From: Rhipidocladum racemiflorum
Lineage: Eukaryota > Streptophyta > Magnoliopsida > Poales > Poaceae
Direction of reading: 5' to 3'
DNA length: 64,000 nt
NCBI GenBank assembly: GCA_036346355.1
Contig: CM070577.1
Coordinates: forward strand, 18,041,666 to 18,105,665
A program made the position numbers and the translations under genes. Under the pieces are notes generated by a model, which searched no databases, was not told the DNA's origin, and was given only the letters and a program-made list of their open reading frames with translations. Positions within the stretch are counted from its first letter, which is position 1, and each line of letters begins with the position of its first letter. This document shows positions 42,987-52,205 of the stretch, piece by piece.

Positions 42987-43565
42987 ATGTCGAAGGCGTC
43001 GAGCTCGGTGGTTGCCAATGCAGGCGGGTAATGTGCCCTAACCGTCATGTGGAAGTCCACACAGTACTCCACCACTACGTAGGAAAATAACAAGCGGGCG
43101 TATTATAGATGCCCTAATTTCTCTGTACGTCTCTACGATTTTTCGATTTCTTCATGTTTTCATGAGTACTCTCCTGCTCGAGTTTGGTATAACCATGTTA
43201 ACACTGTCTTGTAGCCCACGGGATGCCAATATCAGCAGTGGGCAGACGATATAAATACACTGACATCTTTAAACAGGACGCTTCCAATGGTAGAGCAGAG
43301 GACGGATCTCGCGCGGGAACTTAACATGCTAACGGTACGAGAATTACCGCAGAGAGAGGGAGTTCGGCCTGAACAAGAAGAAAACCGTGAAGCGTATGAT
43401 CGCTTCCTCGAGCGCGCCGTAGAAGATAACCACGAAGCTGTAAGCCCTGATTTGGTTGTTCCTCTTCAAGGCCATAGCGCTCAAGACTACAAACGTGACC
43501 GTTGGGAGTTTTTCGAAGAAGAGGGTGTGGAATTTTATGATAGTGATGATTCTGGAAAGTTCTAA
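42987..43565 (+). pseudogene. GRF-type zinc-finger gene A, first exon broken
   Basis: Exon 1 (42,987-43,124) starts MSKASSSVVANAGG, hits a stop, and shows zinc-finger pieces in two other frames (CPNRHVEVHTVLHHYV and NNKRAYYRCPNFS). Intron 43,125-43,214 (GTACGT...CTTGTAG). Exon 2 (43,215-43,565) reads on in frame: PTGCQYQQWADDINTLTSLN ... MVEQRTDLARELNMLTVREL, with an acidic end FFEEEGVEFYDSDDSGKF. The YYRCPN followed by a QQWADD-type segment is the GRF zinc-finger layout. At least two frameshifts in exon 1 make it a pseudogene unless splicing differs. GRF fingers bind nucleic acid. Confidence 0.65.
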
Positions 43566-44218
43566 AGCCGCTCTACCCTGCATCCATTTGTATGTTAGTT
43601 CTTGTTCACAAGAAATGTTGGGATAGTTGTTCTCCCTATTGTACTTTGTTCCAATGCTATTATGTGTTTCTGTTGTATCGTAATGCACTTTGTACTATTA
43701 TGAAGCTTTCTGTTATGTTCACCAAGTTATTCGAAGTTATGTTTTCGGTTGAATGGAGCATATTTTTTATTACATGTATGTAATATCATATTCACCGACA
43801 ACAGTCATTCAAACTTGTGTTCTTTCGTATACTAGCTGATATTAAAAAGCTGAATATGATGATATGACAGAACGATGAAAAAAGCGATATGACAAATGAA
43901 CGTATCAAAAATAAACAACAATGGCAAAAGGCTGACAATTGTGATATGCCAAAAGGCTGAGAAGGCCGATATGACAACACGCTGAAAACAACAATGGCAA
44001 ATAGTCCAAATGAAGGTAGATGTCATCTGTAAAGCTGTAAAAGCATTGCTGTCAAAGCTGTAAAAGCATTGCTGTCAAAGCTGTAAAAGCATGCCTGCCA
44101 TGTCATATCAAAAGCACGCCTGTTAACTTTTTCAGCTTTTGTCATCGGTAAAACTGTACAAAGCATTCTAGTTGATCTTGTCGCTTTGCTCCGATTCTCT
44201 CGTTTGGCTGGTGGCGGG
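43566..44218. other. Spacer with short tandem repeats upstream of GRF gene B
   Basis: 43,840-44,030 carries loosely repeated GATATGACA and AACAATGGCAAA phrases. 44,035-44,098 holds about three units of a 24-bp repeat, AAAGCTGTAAAAGCATTGCTGTC. No gene is supported. Confidence 0.6.
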
Positions 44219-44227
44219 CTATTTAAG
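44219..44227 (+). promoter_or_regulatory. TATA-like box of GRF gene B
   Basis: CTATTTAAG, 86-94 bp upstream of the ATG at 44,313, in a short GC-rich leader. The spacing suits a core promoter. Confidence 0.55.
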
Positions 44228-44312
44228 CCCCAGTGCTCGCCTCCGAATACTCACACGAAGCAAGCAATCCAAACCACGAAGCACAAGTTCGCCGGCCAAC
44301 CAACCGGTGCCA

Positions 44313-44901
44313 ATGGAGTTCCCTTCGCCCCCAAGGCACAGCATTGTCCAATCCGTCCCCGGCGGCACGGAGGTCCCCATGTGCCTATGCGGGGATCCTT
44401 GCCGCTTTCGGCAATCTGTAGACAATTCATACACTTACGGTATGAGGTACTGGAGCTGCCGCAACCACGACTCCGAAAAAATGCTGGGGATGCAGATGCG
44501 GCGGAGGAGCCCGGTATGTTCGTACTCGCATTTGCTGTTGCATCAAACCGTCAAAACCTTAACACTGTTATACCATCTGTTGGCACCAACTGCAGCCTCC
44601 ATTATGCGAGTTCATCAAATTCTACGACGCGGAGCAGACTCCTGAGATGGAGAGGATGCGGAATTGGGAGTACTCGCATCGCAGAGCTATGGTAGAGCTG
44701 CAGTGTCGTGAGCAGGAGGAGGAGGAGAAGCGCATGAAGGTTGCCGAACAAATGCGTGCAGAGAGGGAGGCCGAACGGCAGCGCCTGGCGGCCGAGCGGG
44801 AGGCCGAGCGTGACAGGAAGCGCGAGAGGGCGGCTAGGGCCAGGTCGGCGGCAGGCACCGATGGGTTGCGCAAGGGGAAATATCCTCGGTGCACTCAGTA
44901 A
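44313..44901 (+). CDS. GRF-type zinc-finger protein with C-terminal coiled coil (gene B), two exons, looks intact
   Basis: Exon 1 44,313-44,513 and exon 2 44,596-44,901 with a GT-AG intron (CCG/GTATGT ... AACTGCAG/CC) give 168 codons in one frame with no lesion. Residues 24-55 form a GRF-like finger (PMCLCGDPCRFRQSVD ... YGMRYWSCRNHD), with CxC and a closing WSC. The next exon begins PPLCEFIKFYDAEQTPEME, typical of plant GRF proteins, then a long, highly charged coiled coil (EQMRAEREAERQRLAAERE). GRF fingers bind single-stranded or structured nucleic acid. The protein has no visible enzyme domain. It is the cleanest gene in the MULE, and its retention beside a dead transposase is notable. Confidence 0.8.
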
Positions 44902-45289
44902 AGTGTACGAGAAGGGCCCTTGTTGTTCTTCCCTTTCCCTAAGGCATGTTAGGTTTAGTCCGGTATACTCGGTAGAGTGTGTGTGCCATACATGCCATTG
45001 CTGTTTAGCATTTCTAAGCCATATGCAATTCAGTACATTCTTATTTCTGCCCATCTTTGAGGATAACTACACGAAGTCTCGAAAAAATTATTTGGGTTAA
45101 ATGGCTTGCTGGACAGGGCCGGACGTGCCAGTTTCCCGCCTAAATGGCTTGTTTCTTTTTAAAAGAGGTTATCTCCACCTATAAATATAAATATGAGATG
45201 TACTTTGCTTTTGGGTTAAAGATTAACGTTATGGTAAAACTTAAAAAGGTACGGTGAAAAATAACTTATATATTACTTATAATGGTCTA
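44902..45289. other. Non-coding region between GRF gene B and the right MULE arms
   Basis: No gene is supported. A TATA-like stretch (CTATAAATATAAATATG near 45,178-45,194) is present but leads to no obvious gene on either strand. Confidence 0.5.
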
Positions 45290-45590
45290 GTCCCAAAAGC
45301 CATGCCGCCACCCCATGAGCCGTTTCCGCCACTCCATATGGCCGAAAGCATGCTTTCCGCCACCCCATATGGCTTAAGCCATGCCATATGGCGGAAAGGG
45401 GCTTTCCTTCCTCCACGCCATGCGGCGGAAGCCACTCGGCCATATGGCGGAAAGGGGCTTTCCTTCCTCCACGCCATGCGGCGGAAGCCACTCGGCACGG
45501 CGGAATCAGGGTGCATTCAACGAATTTCGATTCACTGCAGGTTAGTTTATTAATTTACATTTAACTGTTGTTTATTTGAGCAATTTTTCC
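45290..45590 (-). repeat. Inner copy of the right MULE arm
   Basis: Read inward from 45,590: GGAAAAATTGCTCAAATAAA, CAGTTAAATGTAAATTAAT, CTGCAGTGAATCG, then about seven TTCCGCC or GGCGGAA motifs including a near-exact duplicated block (GCCATATGGCGGAAAGG at about 45,383 and 45,440). This repeats the outer part of the true arm (45,591-46,019), so the right end is partly doubled. Confidence 0.8.
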
Positions 45591-46019
45591 ATTACTTTAA
45601 TCGAGTCATTTTCTATTCATTTGTACTTAACTTAGTCATTAATTAATACAATCACAAGACGACAGCCAACTTTCGGTGGATGGCTGCATGTGCTTTTCCG
45701 CATGGCTGCCTGCGCTTCTCGCTTTCCGCGCGTGCACCGGGATTCCTCCCTCCTGTCTCGCTTCCGCCACATGGGGTGGCCTAAGCCAGGCGTTTCCGCC
45801 GAGCCGCACGGCTTCCGCCACATGGGGTGGCCGAAGCCACCGTTTCCGCCGAGCCGCACGGCGGAAGCCAGACCGTGCGGCGGAAAGCCCGTTTCCGCCG
45901 TATCACGTGGCGGAAGCCATCTCCTCTGGCGGAAACTACAGGCATTCACCGAATTACATTTCACTGCGGGTTATTTTTCCAATTTCAATTCTACTGTAGT
46001 TTATTTGCTCAATTTTTCC
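45591..46019 (-). repeat. Outer right terminal inverted arm of the MULE
   Basis: Reading inward from 46,019: GGAAAAATTGAGCAAATAAA, CTACAGTAGAATTG, GCAGTGAAATGTAATTCGG, a block of about nine TTCCGCC or GGCGGAA motifs, then CCACCGAAAGTTGG and TATTAATTAATGAC. It pairs section by section with the left arm at 32,357-32,790. Confidence 0.85.
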
Positions 46020-47560
46020 TGAAATTATCCTGTTTCTTGCTTAGTCCAGCATTGCAGGCCTCTTGTTTGTTCACTACAACAGCAAGGTTCTTGATATGGA
46101 GCTTTCCACGGAGATCATTCAAGTCTTCTAATGTATGACCCTTTTCTTTTCAATTGATCCCTGAAGATGAATCAGTTCCCCAATGCCGACAACTTTTGAT
46201 GTGCTTGTCCTATCCATATCCAAATGGCGCAGATATCTCAAGTTTCGCATATCTTTCGGAAACTCCTCAAGGTGGCACCGCTTAGGCATACTTAGGGTTT
46301 GAAGAAGGAACAGCTTTGTCACTGATTGTGGAAGCCTTTTAATTGTCTTGCAAAGAGCAAGGTATCTAAGGTGTATCAATTGACCAATTTTATCCGATAA
46401 ACCAACCGTATCGCAGCCATCCAAACCAAGCACACGTAGAGCTTTCAATTCTCTGAGGATATCTTCTGGCAATTGACCAAAGGAAGATGAAGAATGCTTG
46501 AGAATTATGAGTGTGAAATCCAGGGCCATCCAAATCTTCACCAACTTGTCGCGCTTGAACCTCCAGTTCTTCGGGAATATGCTGCAGATTGCAAAGCACG
46601 GCTGGAGGTGCTACTGCAGGTTCCGATAACACAGATCTAGTGTTGAGCCAACAATGTCATAGATTTCCATCTCGGAGATCTCCTTCCACTTACTGAAACT
46701 CTGGGTACTCTTTAGCACCCCTCCAACGACCTTGGCAGCCGACGGCAACCCCTTGAGCTTGGCAACAAGCTGCTTCCCAATTGCCTGCAATGCCGGATAC
46801 TTGTCAGCGTTGTCGTTGCCGAAAGCAATATTCTTGAACAGCAACCAAACATCGGCGAGCTCCAATCCATTCAACCAGACCAGCTCGCTCGCATTCAGCA
46901 AGTTCGCCACAATCTTTTTTTCCGGTTGGTGACTACGATCTTACTCCCGGCTTGGCCACGTCTGAGAGGAGCCAACACCTCACGCCACGTCTCCATGTAG
47001 GTATACTCGTTCATCTCATCCTCACTAGTCACTCCAGACATTGTCAAGAACAAGCAAGAACATGCGCGACGAGACGGCCTCCTCGAGCCGCCACTGGAGC
47101 CAATCGAAGCTCTTCATGTCGTCAGGGAGTTCTACCCCCCGGAGACTGCAAGATTTGCTTCTTCATGAGTTCAACCTTGTCGTGATTGGAATCAGGACAG
47201 ACGCACATGATCAAATCGAAGTATCGAACGTCGCATTCACCACTTGGTCAAGGAGCAGAACGCACGCCAGCGTGACCTTACCCATCCCGCCATGCCCCAT
47301 GATCACGGTGACGGGTACGTCGGCGGCTTGGCGATCTGAGTCGGGCCGTCGATCAGCCAAGAAACCATGTCTTTCCGCTCCGCATCACGTACGTCCAAAC
47401 ACCTCGCTGTCTTCCAGCAGCGAGCCCGTGACAGGGCCGTCCGTGGCGAGGTGATGGTTGCTCAACTCGTCGGTCCCCGATGCCTCCAGCCCCGCCGCCT
47501 GCATCAGCCGCCCGGAGCTAGCCTTGATGGAGTTCAGGTTATCTTCAACCTCATCACTTA
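46020..47560 (-). pseudogene. NLR 2, first piece: NB-ARC and first LRRs, broken
   Basis: Minus strand from about 47,560: linker DEVEDNLNSIKASSGRLMQA, SEVFGR (47,390), P-loop GHGGMGKV at 47,273-47,299 (Thr replaced by Val), kinase-2 MFLLVLDNVWSD near 47,045 (second Asp of DDVW lost), RNBS-B GSKIVVTNR (46,930), then an open stretch 46,910-46,614 with a stop at 46,611-46,613. RNBS-D CFAICSIFPKNWRF follows, then WMALDF joins directly to LRR sequence TLIILKHSSSSFGQLPEDIL. The MHD region and about 100 residues are therefore deleted. LRRs run to NAGLSKKQDN at 46,020, where the MULE begins. The coiled-coil exon is missing upstream. Related in style to NLR 1. Confidence 0.88.
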
Positions 47561-47680
47561 AGATGTTCGAAACCGAAGAATTGAGTTGTCATTACAATGA
47601 TGACAACGGGGAAACGGGCTTCTGCCACAGGGAGGAACCGCGTGGGACAACTTTCTCGGCGCGTCCGGTCCTCTTTCTAC

Positions 47681-48181
47681 CAGGGATCAAAATTTTGGTT
47701 TAGGTAGAATCTCGTCACTCACCGAAATACGATACGATTTTTCGCCGAGATCTCATTATTTCGGACAAAATCCGAACGAAATTCAAAAAGCAAAATTTGA
47801 ATACGGTTTTTTTTAACCGAAATTTCCGAGATTTCGGTTGATTTAGACGAAATTTCGTCCAAAATTCCGAAATCTCGACGAAATTTTCCGGTACTATCAC
47901 ACTTTCAATTTTTTAGGGTTTTTTTAACTTCGCGGAAATTATGATCTACCGACTGTCCCACATGGGAAATGACATGAAGAACCCAATCCAGTCAACTTTT
48001 ATACAAATCTCGGTCAATTTTACCGAGTTTTCGGTCAAATTCACCGAAATCTCAGCAAGATATTAATGCACTGTAGCACTTTAAATTTTTTTAGGGTTTT
48101 TTAATTTCGCCGGGATTATAAAACTTGAAGGGACCCGAAATCCGAAATTTCGCTGAAATCTCGGCGAGGTTTTGAACCCTG
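47681..48181. mobile_element. hAT-type MITE with perfect 8-bp target duplication
   Basis: Ends CAGGGATCAAAA (left) and the reverse complement of TTTTGAACCCTG (right), 501 bp. The target duplication CTTTCTAC is exact (47,673-47,680 and 48,182-48,189). The interior is made of AAATTTCGNCGAAATCTCGG phrases, without a gene. An 8-bp duplication and a CAGGG start fit hAT. Confidence 0.9.
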
Positions 48182-48189
48182 CTTTCTAC

Positions 48190-48505
48190 ACAACCACTTA
48201 GTTCATACAAAGGTGTACAGCTTGCGGTTTCTACCTTGGTAGCTGGTCTTTTTGGGCAGTTGTTGGTCCCTGCTTTGTACATACGACTGTCGACAACTGT
48301 TATTCGCTTTCTTCTCTAATGAATTAGATTCCACCATTCGAAATGTTGCATTTATCCCCATGCAAATTTGATAAAAAAAAATATACACATTTTGCCACGG
48401 TATATCTAATTTGTACTCTGTTTCCATTCAGTGTTACCCCACATTCCTTCGGTTTAATTGGACATAGTGATTCGTTGTTTGCATATGATAATATTATATT
48501 ATGGT
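48190..48505. other. Spacer without a gene
   Basis: AT-rich sequence between the MITE and the copia element. Nothing recognisable on either strand. Confidence 0.5.
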
Positions 48506-48510
48506 GTGTA

Positions 48511-49525
48511 TTTGTTGGAATTAAAGGCACGTTTAGGTTTAATTTAATCCAAAAGTAAATCATGAACAACATACGATAGATGATCTGTAACGAATAATAG
48601 GAACATATCCTAGATGTATATGCTAGGAGACTACACATATATCCATCTAACATGCTCACAACCAGCAGATTAAAAATAAACAACAGAAACATTGTAATGA
48701 GCACGTACTGTTCATGTGCAGAGGAAGTAGTGGCTGTTGTAGCACGTACAATGTTGAGGATGGAAGCGCGCTGCAGCCGAGCGCGATGACGAGCAGCGCC
48801 GCCTAAATGACGAGGAAGACGAGCCATGACGATGACATGGAAGCAGTCGCGCCAAGCGCTTCCCAAAAACCTAATTCGTCCTCTCTCAGTGCAAGAACCA
48901 GAGGACGGATGGTTTCGAAGACCTGCTCTCCCGTTCGCTGGTGCACGCCGGCGGACGGAACGGAGTAGACCAGATGGCGGCGCAGCGAGAGGAACTAGCA
49001 AAACCCTAGGTGTGAGAACTTCTGCTCTTTCGGCGACAGCGGCGCAGTATATAAAGGAATAGCCTGGTAACAGTCCGTAACCGAACACGACTCGAAGACG
49101 TGCCACGATCGGAGTCTATTATGGAGTCTGTTACGATATCCTTATCTCATTCTGCAACCGTGACGATCCCGAATAGCAAAAGAATAAATTGCAAAAGGAG
49201 GCTGCGCCTACGCAAGGCCCTAGACCGGATTTCGACGGACCATTCACATAGGTGCCGCACGCCCACGCCCTCCGCCCCACCCCGAGCCCGAGCCCGGCCC
49301 GGCGAGGCGAGGCGAGGCGAGCGCGCGTGTGTGTATTCTTTCTCTCTTTCTCCCACATGGTTCTACCGTGGTGGATCACACTCCACTATATAAACTAGTG
49401 TTCACCACTTTAGGCTAGCATTGTGGTACTATTGTTAGTGTACATGCCTCCTCATGAGGTGGGCCTTTGAGATTTTCTAGGATTTATTGTCTCAATTAAA
49501 TGGGCTTGGCCCAAATAATCCAACA
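48511..49525 (-). repeat. 3' LTR of the copia element
   Basis: Plus-strand start TGTTGGAATTAAAGGCACG, end GGCCCAAATAATCCAACA (1,015 bp). Minus-strand TTTATATAG near 49,390 could be the promoter; a plus-strand TATATAAAGG near 49,049 faces the other way. It is close to the other LTR, with small indels (for example around 49,290-49,360). Confidence 0.92.
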
Positions 49526-50078
49526 ATCCCCCACCAGATCTCAAAGTCCCACTAACAGTTTTGCCTGTTCCAAGGTTGTTGATATACCAACGTTTCAGTG
49601 ACAATGGACTATGCCTTGAATTGCACCTAGGACTCCAAATTACAGTCAGCCATAACTTGAACAATGGACTAAGCCTTGAATTGCAAGTTTGGTGCGACTG
49701 AGTTTCATTTAAAGCCTTAGCTGATACTAGGCTGCCAATAGGCTACCCCTCGGGTGGAGCATATAAGTCGTACTCCATGGTCTCTTCATGAGCTTACTAG
49801 AGATTACCCAAGTCTCGTAGACTATGACTTTCAACAGTCAATCTCATATAGGTGTGTTCTTTCAAGATGTTATGTAGGATGACATCTTCGCTAAATAAAG
49901 CCAACAGAACACATTAAGGAAAATGCCAACCTGCCATACAGATTTCGAGAGTATTGCATCTTCACTTGGAACTAGTTAGAAAAATACTCTCCTCCAGTTA
50001 ACCAGTAGCTTGTTTTTTTTCAGGTCCTAATTCACGGGATCTCCGATCACATAGGTTGGGTTACCACTATGGTATAAC
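49526..50078 (-). other. 3' non-coding region of the copia element, with polypurine tract
   Basis: On the minus strand, RNase H ends near 50,079. Next to the 3' LTR the sequence reads GATCTGGTGGGGGATTG, the polypurine tract that primes plus-strand synthesis. The rest (50,078-49,545) has no open frame of note. Confidence 0.75.
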
Positions 50079-51380
50079 TCACATGGGTCTCAGACCTAGT
50101 TCCTTTGATGCATTATCTATCACATTCCGTGATAGCCCTTTTGTGAAGGGATCTGCTAAGTTTTTAGCTGTTTGGATATAATCCAATGCAATCACTCCGG
50201 AGTTTTTCAATTTCCTGACAGACTTCAGACGTCTTTTCACATGTCTTGAGGATTTTAGGTTATCTTTAGAATTGTTCACTTTAACAATAACTGTTTGATT
50301 GTCACAGTTCATAAGAATGGCCGGTATTGTTTTTTCAACCACATGAAGATCCATCAAGAGTTCACGTAGCCATTCTGCCTCAACAGTGGCTGTATCCAAT
50401 GCAGTCAATTCTGCCTCCATAGTTGACCGTGTCAAAATAGTCTGTTTGCAAGACCTCCATGACACAGCACCCCCACCAAGTGTAAACACATATCCACTGG
50501 TGGCCTTAATCTCATCAGCATCAGAAATCCAATTTGAATCACTATAACCTTCTAGTACTGAAGGGTACTCGGTATAGTGTATTCCATAATTTACTGTACC
50601 AACCAAGTAATGCATAACTCTTTTGAGTGCACGCCAATGATCATCTCCTGGGTTAGAAGTAAACTGGCTCAATTTGCTCACAGCAAATGAGACATCAGGC
50701 CTTGTTGCGCTAGCTAAATACATGAGAGATCCAATGATCTGAGAGTATTTTATTTGATCTCTACCAATTCTCTTGTTCTTCTGAAGAATCACACTAGGAT
50801 CATAAGATGTTGGAGAAGGCTTGCTATCCGAATAGCCAAACCGACTCAAAACCTTTTCCACATAATGAGATTGAGAAAGCCTAATCCCATCCTCACATTT
50901 GACTAACTTGATGTTCAAGATTACGTCAGCCTCTCCGAGATCTTTCATATCAAAGTTTTCAGACAGGAAAGACTTGACCTCATTAATCACATCAAGGTTT
51001 GTTCCAAAGATCAAAATGTCATCCACATAAAGACATAGAATAACTCCCTCACCCCCACCATGGCGATAATACACGCACTTGTCGACTTCGTTTACAGCAA
51101 AGCCAGCTTGTGTCAATGTTATATCGAACTTCTCATGCCATTGCTTAGGTGCTTGTTTAAGGCCATAGAGAGATTTCAGTAACTTACACACCTTGCTCTC
51201 ATGTCCGGGTATCACAAATCCATCTGGCTGATCCATGTAGATCTCCTCATCTAGCTCTCCATTAAGAAAAGCTGTCTTTACGTCCATTTGATGGACAATG
51301 AGACCATGAGATGCAGCCAAGGATAAAAGTACCCGGATGGTTGTGATCCTAGCAACAAGTGAATAAGTATCAAAATAATC
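50079..51380 (-). pseudogene. Copia reverse transcriptase (C-terminal part) and RNase H
   Basis: Minus-strand open frame after the TGA near 51,380: HQMDVKTAFLNGELDEEIYM, LKSLYGLKQAPKQWHEKF, catalytic LYVDDILIFG, then RNase H with WISDADEIKATSGYVFTLGG, TRSTMEAELTALDTATVEAE and the end NLADPFTKGLSRN. All of the RT and RNase H active-site motifs are present. It is one frame with the preceding RT start apart from the single TGA, so the loss is one point mutation. It copies element RNA into DNA. Confidence 0.92.
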
Positions 51381-52205
51381 CTCTCATTCCTTTTGCGTAT
51401 AACCCTTAGCCACAAGTCTAGCCTTGTACTTTTCAATAGTACCATCAGGCTTGAGTTTCTTTTTGAACACCCACTTACAGCCCACAGGTTTGCAACCATA
51501 AGTTAGTTCTGTGAGCTCCCAAGTTCTGTTAGACAGAATGGAGTCCATCTCACTACGGATTGCCTCCTTCGAGTAGTCTGCATCAGAAGATGCATAAGCT
51601 TCTGAAATAGAGGTGGGAGTATCATCCACAAGGTACATAGTGAAATCATCACCAAATGATTTAATTATCCTTTGTCTCTTGCTCCTCCTGGGAGCCTCAC
51701 TATCATCCTCCTCAGGATCTTGCTCGGGTATTTGTTCAGAACCCTCAGCTTGTGCAATAGGTTCAGGAATTATCTCAGGGTTTTGACTAGAAGTGCTATG
51801 CAAATCTTTCATGGGAAATATGCCCTCAAAGAAGGTGGCATCTCGAGATTCCATGATTGTACCGACGATCATGTCAGATACCTCAGACTTCACTACTAAA
51901 AATCTATAGGCAATGCTCCGATGAGCATATCCCAGAAAGACACAATTCATTATCTTAGGTCTGAGTTTGCGCTTTTTAGTTATGGGCACATTAGTTATGG
52001 GCACATTGACTTTCGCCAAGCAACCCCACGTGCGCAAGTACAAAAGTGATGGTTTTCTTCCTTTCCATTCTTCATATGGAGTTTTCTCCTTATTCTTAGA
52101 AGGAACTTTATTCAAAATGTGACATGAAGTCAACAGAGCCTCCCCCCACCATTCCTTAGATAGACCCGCAGTGTCCAACATGGCATTTACCAATGCGGTT
52201 CTTTC
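51381..52205 (-). pseudogene. Copia integrase end and RT start
   Basis: Minus strand from about 52,205: TALVNAMLDTAGLSKEWWGE (end of the integrase core), HILNKVPSKNKEKTPYEEW, an acidic linker (EQDPEEDDSEAPRRSKRQR), then RT start WELTELTYGCKPVGCKWVFK and YKARLVAKGYTQKE just before TGA. A 15-bp direct duplication (NVPITNVPIT in translation, near 51,985-52,015) is a small oddity. It is separated from the upstream frame by a one-base shift inside the integrase Glu region (AERKNR). Confidence 0.88.

Larger units (their letters stand above)
32357..46019 (+). mobile_element. Large Mutator-like element (MULE) with transposase, PMD and two GRF zinc-finger genes
   Basis: Ends: GGAAAAATTGAGCAAATAA on the left (32,357) and the same sequence in reverse complement on the right (46,019). 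Homology between the arms extends about 430 bp with gaps, the long-TIR type of MULE. It contains a mudrA-like transposase, a plant-mobile-domain gene and two GRF-type zinc-finger genes, all on the plus strand. It split the NLR 2 LRR exon. No clean 9-bp target duplication remains (CTTAATATC left, TGAAATTAT right), but the interrupted LRR reading resumes across the element, which supports the limits. Confidence 0.85.

Noticed and set aside
32348..46028. A 9-bp target duplication of the MULE
   Set aside because: CTTAATATC and TGAAATTAT do not match. Shifting by one base improves it (AATATC/AATTATC), but not enough to claim.
48324..49106. 260-codon minus-strand frame, mirrored at 54,098-54,619
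   Set aside because: The pair lies in the two LTRs of one copia element; the shared translation reflects LTR identity, not a gene.
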